In this document: positions 51,510-60,401 of the stretch, in pieces
How positions within the stretch are numbered: position 1 is the first letter of the stretch
Layout: each line of letters opens with the position of its first letter
Source of the DNA: an uncultured Eubacterium sp.
GTDB taxonomy: Bacteria; Bacillota; Clostridia; Lachnospirales; Lachnospiraceae
Direction of reading: 5' to 3'
Length of the DNA: 64,000 nucleotides
NCBI GenBank assembly: GCA_947088865.1
Contig: CAMUHY010000004.1
Location: forward strand, 91,082-155,081
Notes under the pieces: generated by a model
Told to the model about the DNA's origin: nothing
What the model saw: only the letters and a program-made list of their open reading frames with translations
The model's database searches: none
Made by a program: the position numbers and the translations under genes

Positions 51510-51631
51510 ATAAATACCAAACCTTTCTATTCATTTGTAAATCTATAATATATTTATAACACTTCCTTAAAAACATGCCAACTTGTCATTTGATGCATCA
51601 CATCCATAACACCAATTCCTATAAAGTAAAT

Positions 51632-51669
51632 AATCTCACGAAATCAACACTCCATGATTCCGTGAGATT
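51632..51669 (-). terminator. Strong hairpin upstream of sbcD
   Basis: AATCTCACG (51632-51640) pairs with CGTGAGATT (51661-51669), and inside it AATCA pairs with TGATT after one mismatch. On the minus strand ATTATTTACTTTAT follows. It may terminate transcripts of the secreted-protein gene at 51896-52576; the T-run is weak. Confidence 0.5.
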
Positions 51670-51721
51670 ATAACATCCATATATGTAATTTTTACTAAAA
51701 TAAATTACCCTATCTTTTATC

Positions 51722-51889
51722 TAACCTCATCAAGGAAGTCCCCCACTTCAATGCTGCAAAGACATAAGTGAGGGGGACTTACTTGTTTCAGTGGGAGTAT
51801 AAGCTTCCACTGAAAAGCTACGATAGTAGCTAGAGGTTATGAACAAGTAGCGTAGCGGATTGCAAATATCCGCTTAACTTAAAAATAAG
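51722..51889 (+). repeat. Family-B long element, IS200/IS605 right-end/omega-RNA-like scaffold relic
   Basis: An outer stem TAACCTC (51722-51728)/GAGGTTA (51833-51839) encloses three stems: AAGTCCCCC/GGGGGACTT (51736-51744/51772-51780), TTTCAGTGG/CCACTGAAA (51786-51794/51807-51815) and AGCTAC/GTAGCT (51816-51821/51826-51831). Next comes AAGTAGCG and the terminal hairpin AGCGGAT/ATCCGCT (51854-51860/51868-51874), then TTAACTT. Adjacent G/C-rich stems plus a terminal hairpin are what one sees at the right end of IS605-type elements, where they overlap the TnpB omega RNA. No tnpA or tnpB frame is present. Short copies occur elsewhere in the window. Confidence 0.6.
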
Positions 51890-51895
51890 TCTTAT

Positions 51896-52576
51896 TTAGT
51901 ATTTAGGATCCAATGAAAGGTCGCCAGTAATTTCTCCCCAATAATCGATATCTATTACAATCTTTGCAATATAAGTGTCCTCAGAAACTGTATAAAATAC
52001 TACCTGATAAAGTATTGTTACTCTTGAAAATGTACCATGCTGTGTCACATAACCTTCTCTTTCGCTATCACCAGATACAACTAAAAATTCTTCAAGTTTT
52101 TGTATAGCATAATAATAAATTTCAACATAATCACCATCAGCATAATAATAATATAAAGATACTCTAAATTTAATATGACCATCACGGCCCTCATTCCATA
52201 GGAAAGTAACATCTTTGTAAGTTGTATATGTTGGTTTTGCTCTTCCATTTATCTCTTGTATGCCATTCTCTGAAACGTCGCCGTATTCCACACTTACTTG
52301 CATTTGAGAAGCGTCTGTGTCAGATATACCTAATTTATCTTTGTCAGCAGAATCTAACTCAACATTTATACTATCAAGCACCTCTTTTGGAAACGCTTTA
52401 ACATCATCAGCTTTTGCCTCATTTATAAACAATACTGAAAATAACAATACTGCAACTGTAAATACCAATCTTTTAATTTGGCACAAATAAATATTCTTTT
52501 GTACCTTTTGCACTTCACTAACACCTTTCGTTGTAAATGACAGTGCATTCTCATTTTTACTTACATAATTTTTCAT
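51896..52576 (-). CDS. Secreted protein of unknown function
   Basis: 226 aa. A hydrophobic core (~residues 34-50, LVFTVAVLLFSVLFI) ends in AKA, giving a plausible signal peptidase I cleavage before DDVKAF, although the 33-residue hydrophilic N-terminus before it is long. The mature part is rich in Tyr and Asp with beta-strand-like alternation (RVSLYYYYADGDYVEIYYYAI). No family was recognised. The stop is seven bases from the family-B element. It is downstream of the putative ABC-2 permease but with a gap of ~190 bp. Confidence 0.75.
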   Translation of the reverse strand: MKNYVSKNENALSFTTKGVSEVQKVQKNIYLCQIKRLVFTVAVLLFSVLFINEAKADDVKAFPKEVLDSINVELDSADKDKLGISDTDASQMQVSVEYGDVSENGIQEINGRAKPTYTTYKDVTFLWNEGRDGHIKFRVSLYYYYADGDYVEIYYYAIQKLEEFLVVSGDSEREGYVTQHGTFSRVTILYQVVFYTVSEDTYIAKIVIDIDYWGEITGDLSLDPKY

Positions 52577-52768
52577 ATGTAAATCCTCCTAAAAAAAATA
52601 ATTTATTTCAGTTAATAAGTCAACTGTTTATCGTATGGTAATTTTCCTCCTTTCTTTAGTATTTATTAGATAATTACGAAACTTACTTCTTGCTCTTTAT
52701 TTTACTTAAATCATAAGTTTCATAATCAACTATTGAATTTATTTAAACAATATTGGTATAACAACAAG

Positions 52769-54793
52769 TCAAATCATATGTTTGTATATCCATTTTTTTA
52801 ATATTAATTTAGTAAATATATAAACTATAATTAACGCAAAAAAACGAATAAAAATACCTAAAAACATATACGATTTTATTGTTATATCTGAACTTAAATG
52901 CTCCATAAAGGTTAAACTAACAGCAGGTGCTTCTAAATATGGAAGACCATAATATGTACACAGCATTATCATATCAATGCCATATACCATTACAAATAAA
53001 CCTATTATAATTATAAGCTCTGAAGCAACTCTTCGCCATTCTATCCATCCTCTTCCATTTTTTAAAGAATAAATTAACTGATACATTTTTGTTGTATATT
53101 CTTTTCTTTGATTTTCTATAATAATAATATTCACACTAATAATAAGTGAAAGAAATAAAATAAATTCTCTTAAATATGAGTATTTCCCAAACAATTCCTC
53201 ATAACCTCTATCAGACATCATATATCCTGATATACCATATTTTTCTTGAATATAATCAAGATATTCTTGTTTTTGTATATATTCAGCCAATTCAGCTAAT
53301 TCTTGTTTATATGAATTATAAGTATTTGTATATGAAACCATATCCTCTAAAGAAAGATTGCTATTTTCATACTCTTTTACTGCCTCTTGCAGCTTGACAT
53401 ATGCCATATCACACTTTTCTTTTACTTGTTTAATGTGCTGACTAATTTTTGAATAATCTTTACCACCATACTCAAGATAAAATACATCTCTTTCTTTTGC
53501 TGTATCTGAATAAACAATTTTACTTGCAGAAGTATAATAAAATGATACGATTATAAGTATAATTGCTACTATTCCCCCTCTGCATGTGATTAACATTTTA
53601 TGAATTTCTTGTAAATATATCGTTTCGTTTTCAAGTATATGCTGGTAAAATTCGCCAGCTTTAATAACAAATGAATATGTTTTATTATTTTTATTAAAAG
53701 GGTGTTTTCTAACTGCTTCAATAACCGATAACACAGAACATACAACATATACAATTATTAAAATAGCTGCAATAATTATCCATTCTGACAAAATCCATTT
53801 TCCATATCCATAATTAGAATATTTTGCAAAAACTTCATTAATATTAAATAATCGGATTAAATTAACATATTTCAAAAAACGAAAACCGCTTTGACTTGGA
53901 ATCAATTTATATAACACATATTCTATACCTGTAAATCCTGCTAAAATAAGCGCACTATAAGTTTTCTTACGAAAAGCAGCCAAAAGAGTATAAATGACCA
54001 TACTGCACACTGCTAATATCAATGTATTATATAAAAAAACAATAAATATATATTCTATTTGATTGCAATTATTTGTATAATTTGAAAAAAATTCAATATT
54101 TTGAATAGGAAATTGTAATGTTTCCCAGCCATTATAAATATATTCAGAGCATATAAACGTTGAAAAATAGAGACTTGCATATACCACAATAGAGGCAATT
54201 AATAAAAATAGTATTCTAATTATAGGCAAATAAAATCTGCTTTTTGCACTATATATCAACTGCCACATCCCATTATCACGTTCTTTAAAAATCTGACTAA
54301 TACAAAATATCATTAATATCAGAGCAAATAATAAAGAATTTGTATAATTCAAAAACTGCTCTGTTGCTTTATCATCAGCAATGCACAAATGAATCTCTTT
54401 TAATTTTGAAAAATCATAGATGGTCTTTAATGCGTTATTATATGAAAAAGAATGGATATCAGAAAATATTGAAAACTCTTTTAATTGATTTGCATTATCT
54501 ATAATCGAATAAATATTATCTTGATAAGAATTTATATATTGTATATGTTCTTTTGTCTTTCTAAATTCTTTGTTGAAAATCTTTAATTCTTTTGGATTAT
54601 CTGGTCGATTACTTTCATTAATACTCTCATTGGACATACTCACTAAATATTTTCTATAACTATTAGATAATTTTATTTCTTCAATAGTAGTGTCTGCTGT
54701 TTGTTTATAACAGAACACACTCATATTTAATAATATTATAAATAAAAATAATAAAGTAAACTTTCTATTTAATATCCGTTTACATTCATACAT
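52769..54793 (-). CDS. ABC-2-type permease-like membrane protein
   Basis: 674 aa, about 12 hydrophobic helices in two similar halves. The N-terminus MYECKRILNRKFTLLFLFI is typical of ABC-2 permeases: a short cytoplasmic basic stretch, one helix, then a large extracytoplasmic loop (~30-145) before the remaining five helices. A second such loop occupies ~425-520. No ATPase is directly adjacent; an ABC ATP-binding gene at 59369-60253 is the nearest candidate. The function is inferred only from topology. Confidence 0.6.
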   Translation of the reverse strand: MYECKRILNRKFTLLFLFIILLNMSVFCYKQTADTTIEEIKLSNSYRKYLVSMSNESINESNRPDNPKELKIFNKEFRKTKEHIQYINSYQDNIYSIIDNANQLKEFSIFSDIHSFSYNNALKTIYDFSKLKEIHLCIADDKATEQFLNYTNSLLFALILMIFCISQIFKERDNGMWQLIYSAKSRFYLPIIRILFLLIASIVVYASLYFSTFICSEYIYNGWETLQFPIQNIEFFSNYTNNCNQIEYIFIVFLYNTLILAVCSMVIYTLLAAFRKKTYSALILAGFTGIEYVLYKLIPSQSGFRFLKYVNLIRLFNINEVFAKYSNYGYGKWILSEWIIIAAILIIVYVVCSVLSVIEAVRKHPFNKNNKTYSFVIKAGEFYQHILENETIYLQEIHKMLITCRGGIVAIILIIVSFYYTSASKIVYSDTAKERDVFYLEYGGKDYSKISQHIKQVKEKCDMAYVKLQEAVKEYENSNLSLEDMVSYTNTYNSYKQELAELAEYIQKQEYLDYIQEKYGISGYMMSDRGYEELFGKYSYLREFILFLSLIISVNIIIIENQRKEYTTKMYQLIYSLKNGRGWIEWRRVASELIIIIGLFVMVYGIDMIMLCTYYGLPYLEAPAVSLTFMEHLSSDITIKSYMFLGIFIRFFALIIVYIFTKLILKKWIYKHMI

Positions 54794-54891
54794 ATATACT
54801 CCTGTTTATATTATATCTATAATGTGTGTTATCTCTTCGTTTTAAATAAAAGCTTTCACCACTTTCAAAATCATTATTCTAATATACAAAT

Positions 54892-56088
54892 TTAATTTCT
54901 TGTTTTAAGATTATCTTGTTTATATTGTATCCAATCAACGTATGTCCATTTTTTTGCACTTAATATTTCACTTTTTTTAATATATCTAAATTTTTCTTGT
55001 TCATCTTCTCTTTCATGCCCAGAAGAAAACATATATATATCATCACCAAAATATGTACATAAAGCAGCATCCGTTGGTATTGTGTTAAGCAATTTTCCTG
55101 ATTTATCTAAAACATATAAATCATACTCTTTTGGATTAAGATGGTATGCTGCATAAAACATTTCATTAGAAAGATAAACATATGATGAATCACAAGATAC
55201 TTGGCATATATTTGTTTGACCATCTTCATATTCATATAATTTTTCTGCAACACCTTTAGATAAATCCTTTTTATAAAGTCCGTCATTATACACATAATAA
55301 TATATTATATGATTATCGATATCTATGGCGTAATCGCATAATTCCCCATCAAACTCTTTTTCTACCTTGTTTTTATTATAATCATAAGAGTATAAACCTT
55401 GACGTTTAAAGACAGCAACTGCTGAATGATTATTTTCATCTCTTATCTGTTCCTCTTGTAAAAAATACATCTTATCTCCATAACTTTTTAAAGCATATAT
55501 TGTTGCACCCATACCAGTATAAGAATGAATAATTTTATCCTTTTTTCCATCAAGAGACCTTGCTCTTATTGTTGCCGTATTTTCTTTAAACCCTGACACA
55601 CCGCCTTGTCGTGTATAAATATACACACAATTGTCATGAAATGTTAAACCATATTTAACACTAGCTTCTCCTATTTCAAACAATCTTTTTCTTTCTGAAC
55701 CATCCGCTGCTATTTCAACCAAATAACAACTATTGCTTTCTTTAAAATCATTATACATAACATACAATTTATTATTATAATAATATAATTGTTGACTGTT
55801 GTAATTTATTGAAAGATATGCTAAACATTCTTCACTATCATGTATACATGATGCATTATTGCACAATACAATGCCATTGCCATTATCCTGCATAAAATAT
55901 AGATAATTATGAGAAATAAAATAGTATCCTTTTTCACCTTTTGTAACATAATGATTAAATACATTCCAATATGGCTGGTCATCTATATTAACACTATTTG
56001 TATTTTTTGCTGCACAACTTGTAAAAATTGTACACATTAAAACAAAACATAGAAACTTAATGCAAGAAGTGATTGATTTATTACTCAT
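54892..56088 (-). CDS. Lipoprotein with repeated beta-strand (propeller-like) modules
   Basis: 398 aa. The lipobox is FTSCAAK (lipidated Cys ~25). The mature protein contains short repeats of the YYFISHNYLYFMQDN, QLYYYNNKLYVMY, YLVEIAADGSERKRL type, as in DUF5050/propeller-like lipoproteins of Clostridia, and a Cys-rich stretch (LCNNASCIHDSEECLA) that could form disulfides. It is separated by about 100 bp from the permease gene and may function with it at the cell surface, as happens in clostridial ABC-2 clusters. No enzymatic site visible. Confidence 0.75.
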   Translation of the reverse strand: MSNKSITSCIKFLCFVLMCTIFTSCAAKNTNSVNIDDQPYWNVFNHYVTKGEKGYYFISHNYLYFMQDNGNGIVLCNNASCIHDSEECLAYLSINYNSQQLYYYNNKLYVMYNDFKESNSCYLVEIAADGSERKRLFEIGEASVKYGLTFHDNCVYIYTRQGGVSGFKENTATIRARSLDGKKDKIIHSYTGMGATIYALKSYGDKMYFLQEEQIRDENNHSAVAVFKRQGLYSYDYNKNKVEKEFDGELCDYAIDIDNHIIYYYVYNDGLYKKDLSKGVAEKLYEYEDGQTNICQVSCDSSYVYLSNEMFYAAYHLNPKEYDLYVLDKSGKLLNTIPTDAALCTYFGDDIYMFSSGHEREDEQEKFRYIKKSEILSAKKWTYVDWIQYKQDNLKTRN

Positions 56089-56216
56089 TATATATTATTC
56101 CTGTACATTTCTTTAACATAATAAACTCCCCCTTTGTATTTCTGTTCTCTATTTACATTATACATGATTTTTCTATTTATTCAACAAAAATAAAATAATT
56201 TGTAAATTAACCATTA

Positions 56217-56810
56217 TTACTTTGAAACATAAGAGTTTCCTTTCACTAAAAAACGCCACAAATAGTCTTTTGCTTCCTCTGCATAATCAATATTAATTCT
56301 TTTTGTCTTAACAATTTCTTCTGGTTTAATTTTTGCGGCCTCTTCTAAATATAATGTATCACCACATAAATCCTCACCATAATTATCCTTTGTAATCCCC
56401 ATAGCTTGACTTAATTTTCCTGGTCCATTACATAAATTTTTAATAGAAGCGTTTTTTCTTCTCTTTTTCATCAACTCGATTCCTTCTACTGGCTCTAATG
56501 CTCGAATCAGCAAAACTTCTGGAATATCCTTAAGATTGGTTACAACATTCATACAAATATACATTCCATATATAAGATAAACATAAGCATAACCGCCTTC
56601 TTTATACTGAATCTTTGTTCTTCCAGAAGGAAGACCCTTATAGGAATGTGCAGCTTTATCCTTAGCCCCCATATAAGCCTCTACTTCCACTATCTTTCCC
56701 TTAGTCACGCCTTCTTTTGTCACATGAACTAAAGTCTTTCCTAAAATTTCTTCTGCTATAACAAGCGTATTTCGATTATAAAAACTGCGAGGTAATTTTT
56801 TTATTTCCAT
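56217..56810 (-). CDS. 3-methyladenine DNA glycosylase (AAG/MPG type)
   Basis: 197 aa from the ATG at 56810 (AAAGGA eight bases ahead). Family landmarks: RSFYNRNTLVIAEEILGKTLV, IVEVEAYMGAKDKAAHSY (catalytic Glu), YVYLIYGMYICMNVV, LLIRALEPVEGIELM and NGPGKLSQAMGI. It excises alkylated purines in base excision repair. A terminator-like hairpin directly upstream isolates it from the DUF6881 gene, so it may have its own promoter. Confidence 0.95.
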   Translation of the reverse strand: MEIKKLPRSFYNRNTLVIAEEILGKTLVHVTKEGVTKGKIVEVEAYMGAKDKAAHSYKGLPSGRTKIQYKEGGYAYVYLIYGMYICMNVVTNLKDIPEVLLIRALEPVEGIELMKKRRKNASIKNLCNGPGKLSQAMGITKDNYGEDLCGDTLYLEEAAKIKPEEIVKTKRINIDYAEEAKDYLWRFLVKGNSYVSK

Positions 56811-56835
56811 AACATTATTCCTTTCTATTTCTCTT

Positions 56836-56878
56836 AAAAATACCAACTCCCCACTTACATAACCTTGTAAATGGGGAG
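56836..56878 (-). terminator. Rho-independent terminator after the DUF6881 gene
   Basis: CTCCCCA (56847-56853) pairs with TGGGGAG (56872-56878), extended by TTACA/TGTAA after one mismatch. On the minus strand the stem is followed by TTGGTATTTTTAAG. Confidence 0.65.
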
Positions 56879-57014
56879 CTGCTAAAAATCTTATTATATA
56901 AAATTAAGTAACTGGCTATTGTCGCTATCTATAAAAACAAATCCGTTATGCCACAACTTTATTGTCGCTATTTTACCATGTATTCTGCTCATTATCAAGA
57001 ATAACTTTTAAATT

Positions 57015-57299
57015 TTATTCAATATTCTTCATCCAAATCTCCTCAAATTCTTCTTTTGATATCATACAAGCACTAAATTCTTCTCCACATTCACCTTTAT
57101 TAATATCATTTACAGTTGGCACTGGTTCCTCTGTAACAAATTTCCACTCTTTATCTTGTAAATTATTGGTATGTCCATCTGCAAAAACTTCAATCATTCT
57201 TGTTGCATAGCGCTCTTCATCTAAATCAACCTCATAAAGAAAAGTCACAGGTTCGTCCTTAAAGTTATGTCTCCAGTTACAGCTTATATATTCGTACAT
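57015..57299 (-). CDS. DUF6881-like small protein
   Basis: 94 aa. It follows the pattern expected for the DUF6881 domain: CNWRHNFKDEPVTFLYEVDLDEERYATRMIEVFADG, then EEPVPTVNDIN. Proteins of this type are cytoplasmic and are often scattered near polymorphic-toxin immunity genes, but there is no toxin gene here. It starts one base before the downstream end of the GNAT gene (57301). Function unknown. Confidence 0.65.
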   Translation of the reverse strand: MYEYISCNWRHNFKDEPVTFLYEVDLDEERYATRMIEVFADGHTNNLQDKEWKFVTEEPVPTVNDINKGECGEEFSACMISKEEFEEIWMKNIE

Positions 57300-57300
57300 T

Positions 57301-57894
57301 CTAAAATTCTCCTCGCACTATATAGTCACCCTTTTTAAAAAAGGTACTATACATTCTTTCCATCGCCTTTTGTATTTGAAACTTTTTAAGTTTTTGCCCA
57401 ACAGGCATATATAATATCTCATAGTCAACTCCGCCATCTGCTTGAGTTAAAACCCCTGTCTCATAAAATTCATTTTTTAAATAAAATTGTTTTCTTCTTG
57501 TTCGGATAAATTCTTGTTCTTCACTGCTAGCTTTACTAATATCTTCTATTTCTGCCACAATACCATCCACATCATAAAATATATTTTTAAATTCCTTGAC
57601 AAATCTTCCGCCTAAACCTGTTCCTCTATCCATTTTATGAACTGCCAAATAATCTAATAGTACAACATTATCATTTTTTGGTTTTTCAAAAATAGCATAT
57701 GCTTTTAATATTGCTTTTTCATATACACCATATACCTTACTGATGCCCTTATCATATAAATTCTGTAACAGTTCTAATGTTTTTATTTCTTCCTTAGGAA
57801 AATCACACTGCATATTTGTATTATATAATTTTACTATATCTTCCCAAACTAGCTGTTTTATTTCGTATTGAATATTATTTATAACCATTTTCAA
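57301..57894 (-). CDS. GNAT family N-acetyltransferase
   Basis: 197 aa. LDYLAVHKMDRGTGLGGRFVKEF is the conserved acetyl-CoA binding loop; the rest has GNAT-like strand order (KAYAIFEKPKNDNVVLL; later a long C-terminal extension). It is at the long end for this fold. It runs directly into the DUF6881 gene (two-base gap). Substrate unknown. Confidence 0.83.
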   Translation of the reverse strand: MKMVINNIQYEIKQLVWEDIVKLYNTNMQCDFPKEEIKTLELLQNLYDKGISKVYGVYEKAILKAYAIFEKPKNDNVVLLDYLAVHKMDRGTGLGGRFVKEFKNIFYDVDGIVAEIEDISKASSEEQEFIRTRRKQFYLKNEFYETGVLTQADGGVDYEILYMPVGQKLKKFQIQKAMERMYSTFFKKGDYIVRGEF

Positions 57895-57975
57895 TCTCCA
57901 TACTGTAACTGATTTTTAGAAACAATTTACTACTTTTAACTTTTACTTCTGCTTTATATAAATATTTACACTTTA

Positions 57976-58326
57976 TCAAAGATTATATTCTATCCACTGT
58001 CCATCAGACAATATCTCATATTGTCCCCATTGAGGACAACCCTCTTTACGCCCTTTCACACGAATGGGAAGTATGCAATCGTGTTGACAATATGGCAATG
58101 GGTCATTAATTTTAATCCAGCCTTGTTCGTCAATTTCATTCTCAAATTCTTCCAATGCTTCCTCTATATCATCAATAAATGAATCATACGAACTAAAAAT
58201 TGCATCTTTGCTTGTATAATAATATATATATGTCCCTATTTCTTCTATTTCATGTATCATCACTTTATAAATCGTTGTGGTAGAATTGCATTTATATGGT
58301 TCTTTTAAATACCCATACATTCTCAT
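57976..58326 (-). CDS. Hypothetical protein, immunity-like
   Basis: 116 aa from the ATG at 58326 (GGAG eight bases ahead; a TTG start six bases upstream is too close). An acidic central stretch (DDIEEALEEFENEIDEQGWI) precedes a Cys/Gly segment (PYCQHDCILPIRVKGRKEGCPQWGQY). No family was recognised; the small, acidic, cytoplasmic make-up resembles immunity-type proteins. The terminal family-A fragment at 58335-58360 forms its upstream region. Confidence 0.6.
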   Translation of the reverse strand: MRMYGYLKEPYKCNSTTTIYKVMIHEIEEIGTYIYYYTSKDAIFSSYDSFIDDIEEALEEFENEIDEQGWIKINDPLPYCQHDCILPIRVKGRKEGCPQWGQYEILSDGQWIEYNL

Positions 58327-58334
58327 AAACAATA

Positions 58335-58360
58335 CTCCCCATTTCTACACTGTTTTTTCA
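58335..58360 (-). repeat. Family-A repeat, degenerate terminal copy
   Basis: On the minus strand TTGAAAAAACAGTGTAGAAATGGGGAG, split here as TTGAAAAAACAG and TGTAGAAATGGGGAG, matches the deleted copy at 17203-17235 and ends in the ribosome binding site of the 57976-58326 gene. Confidence 0.4.
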
Positions 58361-58362
58361 AT

Positions 58363-59175
58363 CTATTCTTCTATATACTGCATATATTTATCGTATGCTT
58401 GCTGATACTTTTTTAAGGCTGTTTCATGGTAAATTTTTTTATTTCTCGCTTTTGTGTTTGCTACTTTTTCCTCAATTTGTTCCATTAACTTCGCTTGTTT
58501 TTCTTTTTCCCATAAAACCTTTGTCTCATTTTCTTTTAACTCTTTATTTTTTTGCATTTTTGCTTTTTTATCTTTTATTTTATCATGATTTTTCTCATCA
58601 CAAAAAATACGTTTCTTACTGCTTGTTTTTAAAAATGTATAAGAATCATTTAATTGGATTCCCTTACACTGCCCTGCATAAGGAATACCCAACTCTTTTG
58701 GATTATCCTCACTTAATGTAAACACAGTACCTGTAAGTTTCCATGCGCTTCCACCAAAATGATACCCTTTTGTACAGGCTAATTCTCTTTCCATCAACGC
58801 ATATATTTTTGCTCTATAAGATGAATCATTTAACATCTTATTTAAATTTGTAGTATCAATATATAATAAATTTTCACCATCCATTACTCCATCAGGCTTC
58901 CTTGTTACAAGTTTGTATTCAGGAAACAATGTGTTTATCTCTTTTTTTAATTCATCAATCGTAGAGACGTTTGAATTTGATATCATTTCACTATACTGAA
59001 CTTGCCATTTCTTTTCCATCAACAACAAATCATTTGTCATCGCACTTAACGACTGATACCTCTTATTAGAATCAAAAGTTTCCAATTCTATATTTTTTGA
59101 TTTATTTTTTTGCGAAACAGACTCCTTTTGCTCCATTTTACTATAATAGCTATTTCCAATTCCCTCAACAGACAT
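58363..59175 (-). CDS. DUF6033-like protein of unknown function
   Basis: 270 aa from the ATG at 59175 (GGGAGG about eight bases ahead). A longer frame reaches 59283 but without support. The protein opens MSVEGIGNSYYSKMEQ; the GIGxxYY start, the NVSTIDELKKEI and the long Lys/Glu-rich C-terminal helix (~200-270) fit DUF6033 proteins of Firmicutes. No signal peptide or membrane helix was seen. Function unknown; the charged helical tail suggests a coiled-coil or nucleic-acid-facing region, unproven. Confidence 0.65.
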   Translation of the reverse strand: MSVEGIGNSYYSKMEQKESVSQKNKSKNIELETFDSNKRYQSLSAMTNDLLLMEKKWQVQYSEMISNSNVSTIDELKKEINTLFPEYKLVTRKPDGVMDGENLLYIDTTNLNKMLNDSSYRAKIYALMERELACTKGYHFGGSAWKLTGTVFTLSEDNPKELGIPYAGQCKGIQLNDSYTFLKTSSKKRIFCDEKNHDKIKDKKAKMQKNKELKENETKVLWEKEKQAKLMEQIEEKVANTKARNKKIYHETALKKYQQAYDKYMQYIEE

Positions 59176-59274
59176 ATCTTTTTCCTCCCATAAAATAATA
59201 TTTAAGAATGTATCGGAAAATAAAGCTTTCTTTTTAATAACTATTTCGCGAATAACAGATTTCATTCTGTAAAT

Positions 59275-59340
59275 GTCAAGCAAATATTCATAACCTTTAC
59301 TGTTTGCTCATAATTTCATTGTCATTTTATGATATTTTTT
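59275..59340 (-). repeat. Family-B-related degenerate copy near the ABC gene, left
   Basis: Plus-strand order GTCAAGCAAATATT, then (after a short gap) TTTGCTCATAAT.TCATTGTCA.TTTAT, which recurs in similar form at 60290-60360. The two copies flank the ABC ATP-binding gene as direct repeats. Confidence 0.35.
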
Positions 59341-59368
59341 ATTATTATTCTTGCAATATACGAATACC

Positions 59369-60253
59369 TTATTCAAAATAATATAAATACACATCTTCTA
59401 AATCTATATTATCACTCACCTTAATTGCATAGTCAGGCAATTGGTCGCCTACAATCCTTAAAGCAAGACCTTCCTTTCGCTGTCTGATATTACCTATCTT
59501 ATATTTTTTTTGAAGTTTACTTATATCATCAAGCGTACAAGTAATTTCGCCAACTTTTCCTGTCATTGATTCAATTAAATCAATTGGTGTTCCCTCCGCT
59601 ATAATTTCTCCTTTTTTTAAAAGCAGCACCCTGTCTGCTATACATTCAATATCGCTTACCACATGGGTTGCAAAAAGTATAATTTTATCTTTGCTAAGTT
59701 TTGCAATATAATTTCTTATCCCTATTCGCTCCTTTGGGTCAAGTCCTGCTGTCGGTTCATCAAGAATCAAAATTTGAGGATTGCCAAGCAAAGCTTGCGC
59801 CAACAAAACACGCTGTTTCATTCCACCCGAAAATTCTCCGATTTTTCGATTTGCCACAGTTGTCAAATTGACAATTTCCAATAATTCATCAATCTGTTGT
59901 CTAACTGTTTGACCTTTTTCATTTTCTTTATGAATACCTTTTATTTGCGCCATATACTTTAAGAATGCACGAGGAGAAAAATCCTCATAAAAACCTTGCT
60001 GTTGGGGCATATATCCAACAAGTTTCCTAAAATGCTTTCCCATATCAAGAATTTCTTTTCCATCATAAAGAATCTGCCCGCCATTTTCTTTATCTCTATC
60101 TACATTATCTGTAATCAAATTAATCATTGTAGATTTTCCTGCACCATTTGCTCCAAGTATGCCATAAATTCCTGATTCAAATTTATAATTTATCCCTTTT
60201 AATGCCTGTACTGTTCCATAAGTCTTTTTCAAACTTTTTAATTCCAACTGCAC
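59369..60253 (-). CDS. ABC transporter ATP-binding protein
   Basis: 294 aa. Walker A GANGAGKST, Q-loop region MPQQQGFYED, signature EFSGGMKQRV, Walker B LILDEPTAGLD and H-loop FATHVVSD are all intact. The subtype is the drug/ABC-2 export class (CcmA-like). No permease follows directly; the ABC-2-type membrane protein at 52769-54793 on the same strand is the likely partner, with five unrelated genes now in between. It lies between two degenerate repeat copies (59275-59340 and 60287-60360). Confidence 0.9.
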   Translation of the reverse strand: MQLELKSLKKTYGTVQALKGINYKFESGIYGILGANGAGKSTMINLITDNVDRDKENGGQILYDGKEILDMGKHFRKLVGYMPQQQGFYEDFSPRAFLKYMAQIKGIHKENEKGQTVRQQIDELLEIVNLTTVANRKIGEFSGGMKQRVLLAQALLGNPQILILDEPTAGLDPKERIGIRNYIAKLSKDKIILFATHVVSDIECIADRVLLLKKGEIIAEGTPIDLIESMTGKVGEITCTLDDISKLQKKYKIGNIRQRKEGLALRIVGDQLPDYAIKVSDNIDLEDVYLYYFE

Positions 60254-60286
60254 TATAAATAAATTCCTTTCTGCCTATTTTCTTCT

Positions 60287-60327
60287 CAAGTCAAGCAAAT
60301 ATTTGCAAATCACATTGCTACTTGTTC
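60287..60327 (-). repeat. Family-B right-end hairpin, copy at 60.3 kb
   Basis: On the minus strand GAACAAGTAGCAATGTGATT, TGCAAATAT, TTGCTTGACTTG follow the same order as 51841-51880. It matches at the GAACAAGTAGC and the TGCAAATAT parts and is diverged elsewhere. Repeat similarity extends rightwards to about 60360. Confidence 0.55.
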
Positions 60328-60360
60328 ATAATCTTATTGCCACTTTATTTTATTTTTTCA

Positions 60361-60400
60361 ACAAGCAGACTTTACTTTTATTTAAAAATAAAAGGCTTGT
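60361..60400 (-). terminator. Possible terminator after the P-loop kinase-like gene
   Basis: CTTTTATTT (60375-60383) pairs perfectly with AAATAAAAG (60386-60394), with an outer ACAAG/CTTGT pairing. A+T-only stem, so weak; it sits directly downstream of the stop at 60402. Confidence 0.35.
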
Positions 60401-60401
60401 C

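Noticed and set aside
51722-51889. Complete IS605 insertion sequence
   Set aside because: No tnpA or tnpB frame exists within the 386-bp gap, so only an end/scaffold relic is claimed.
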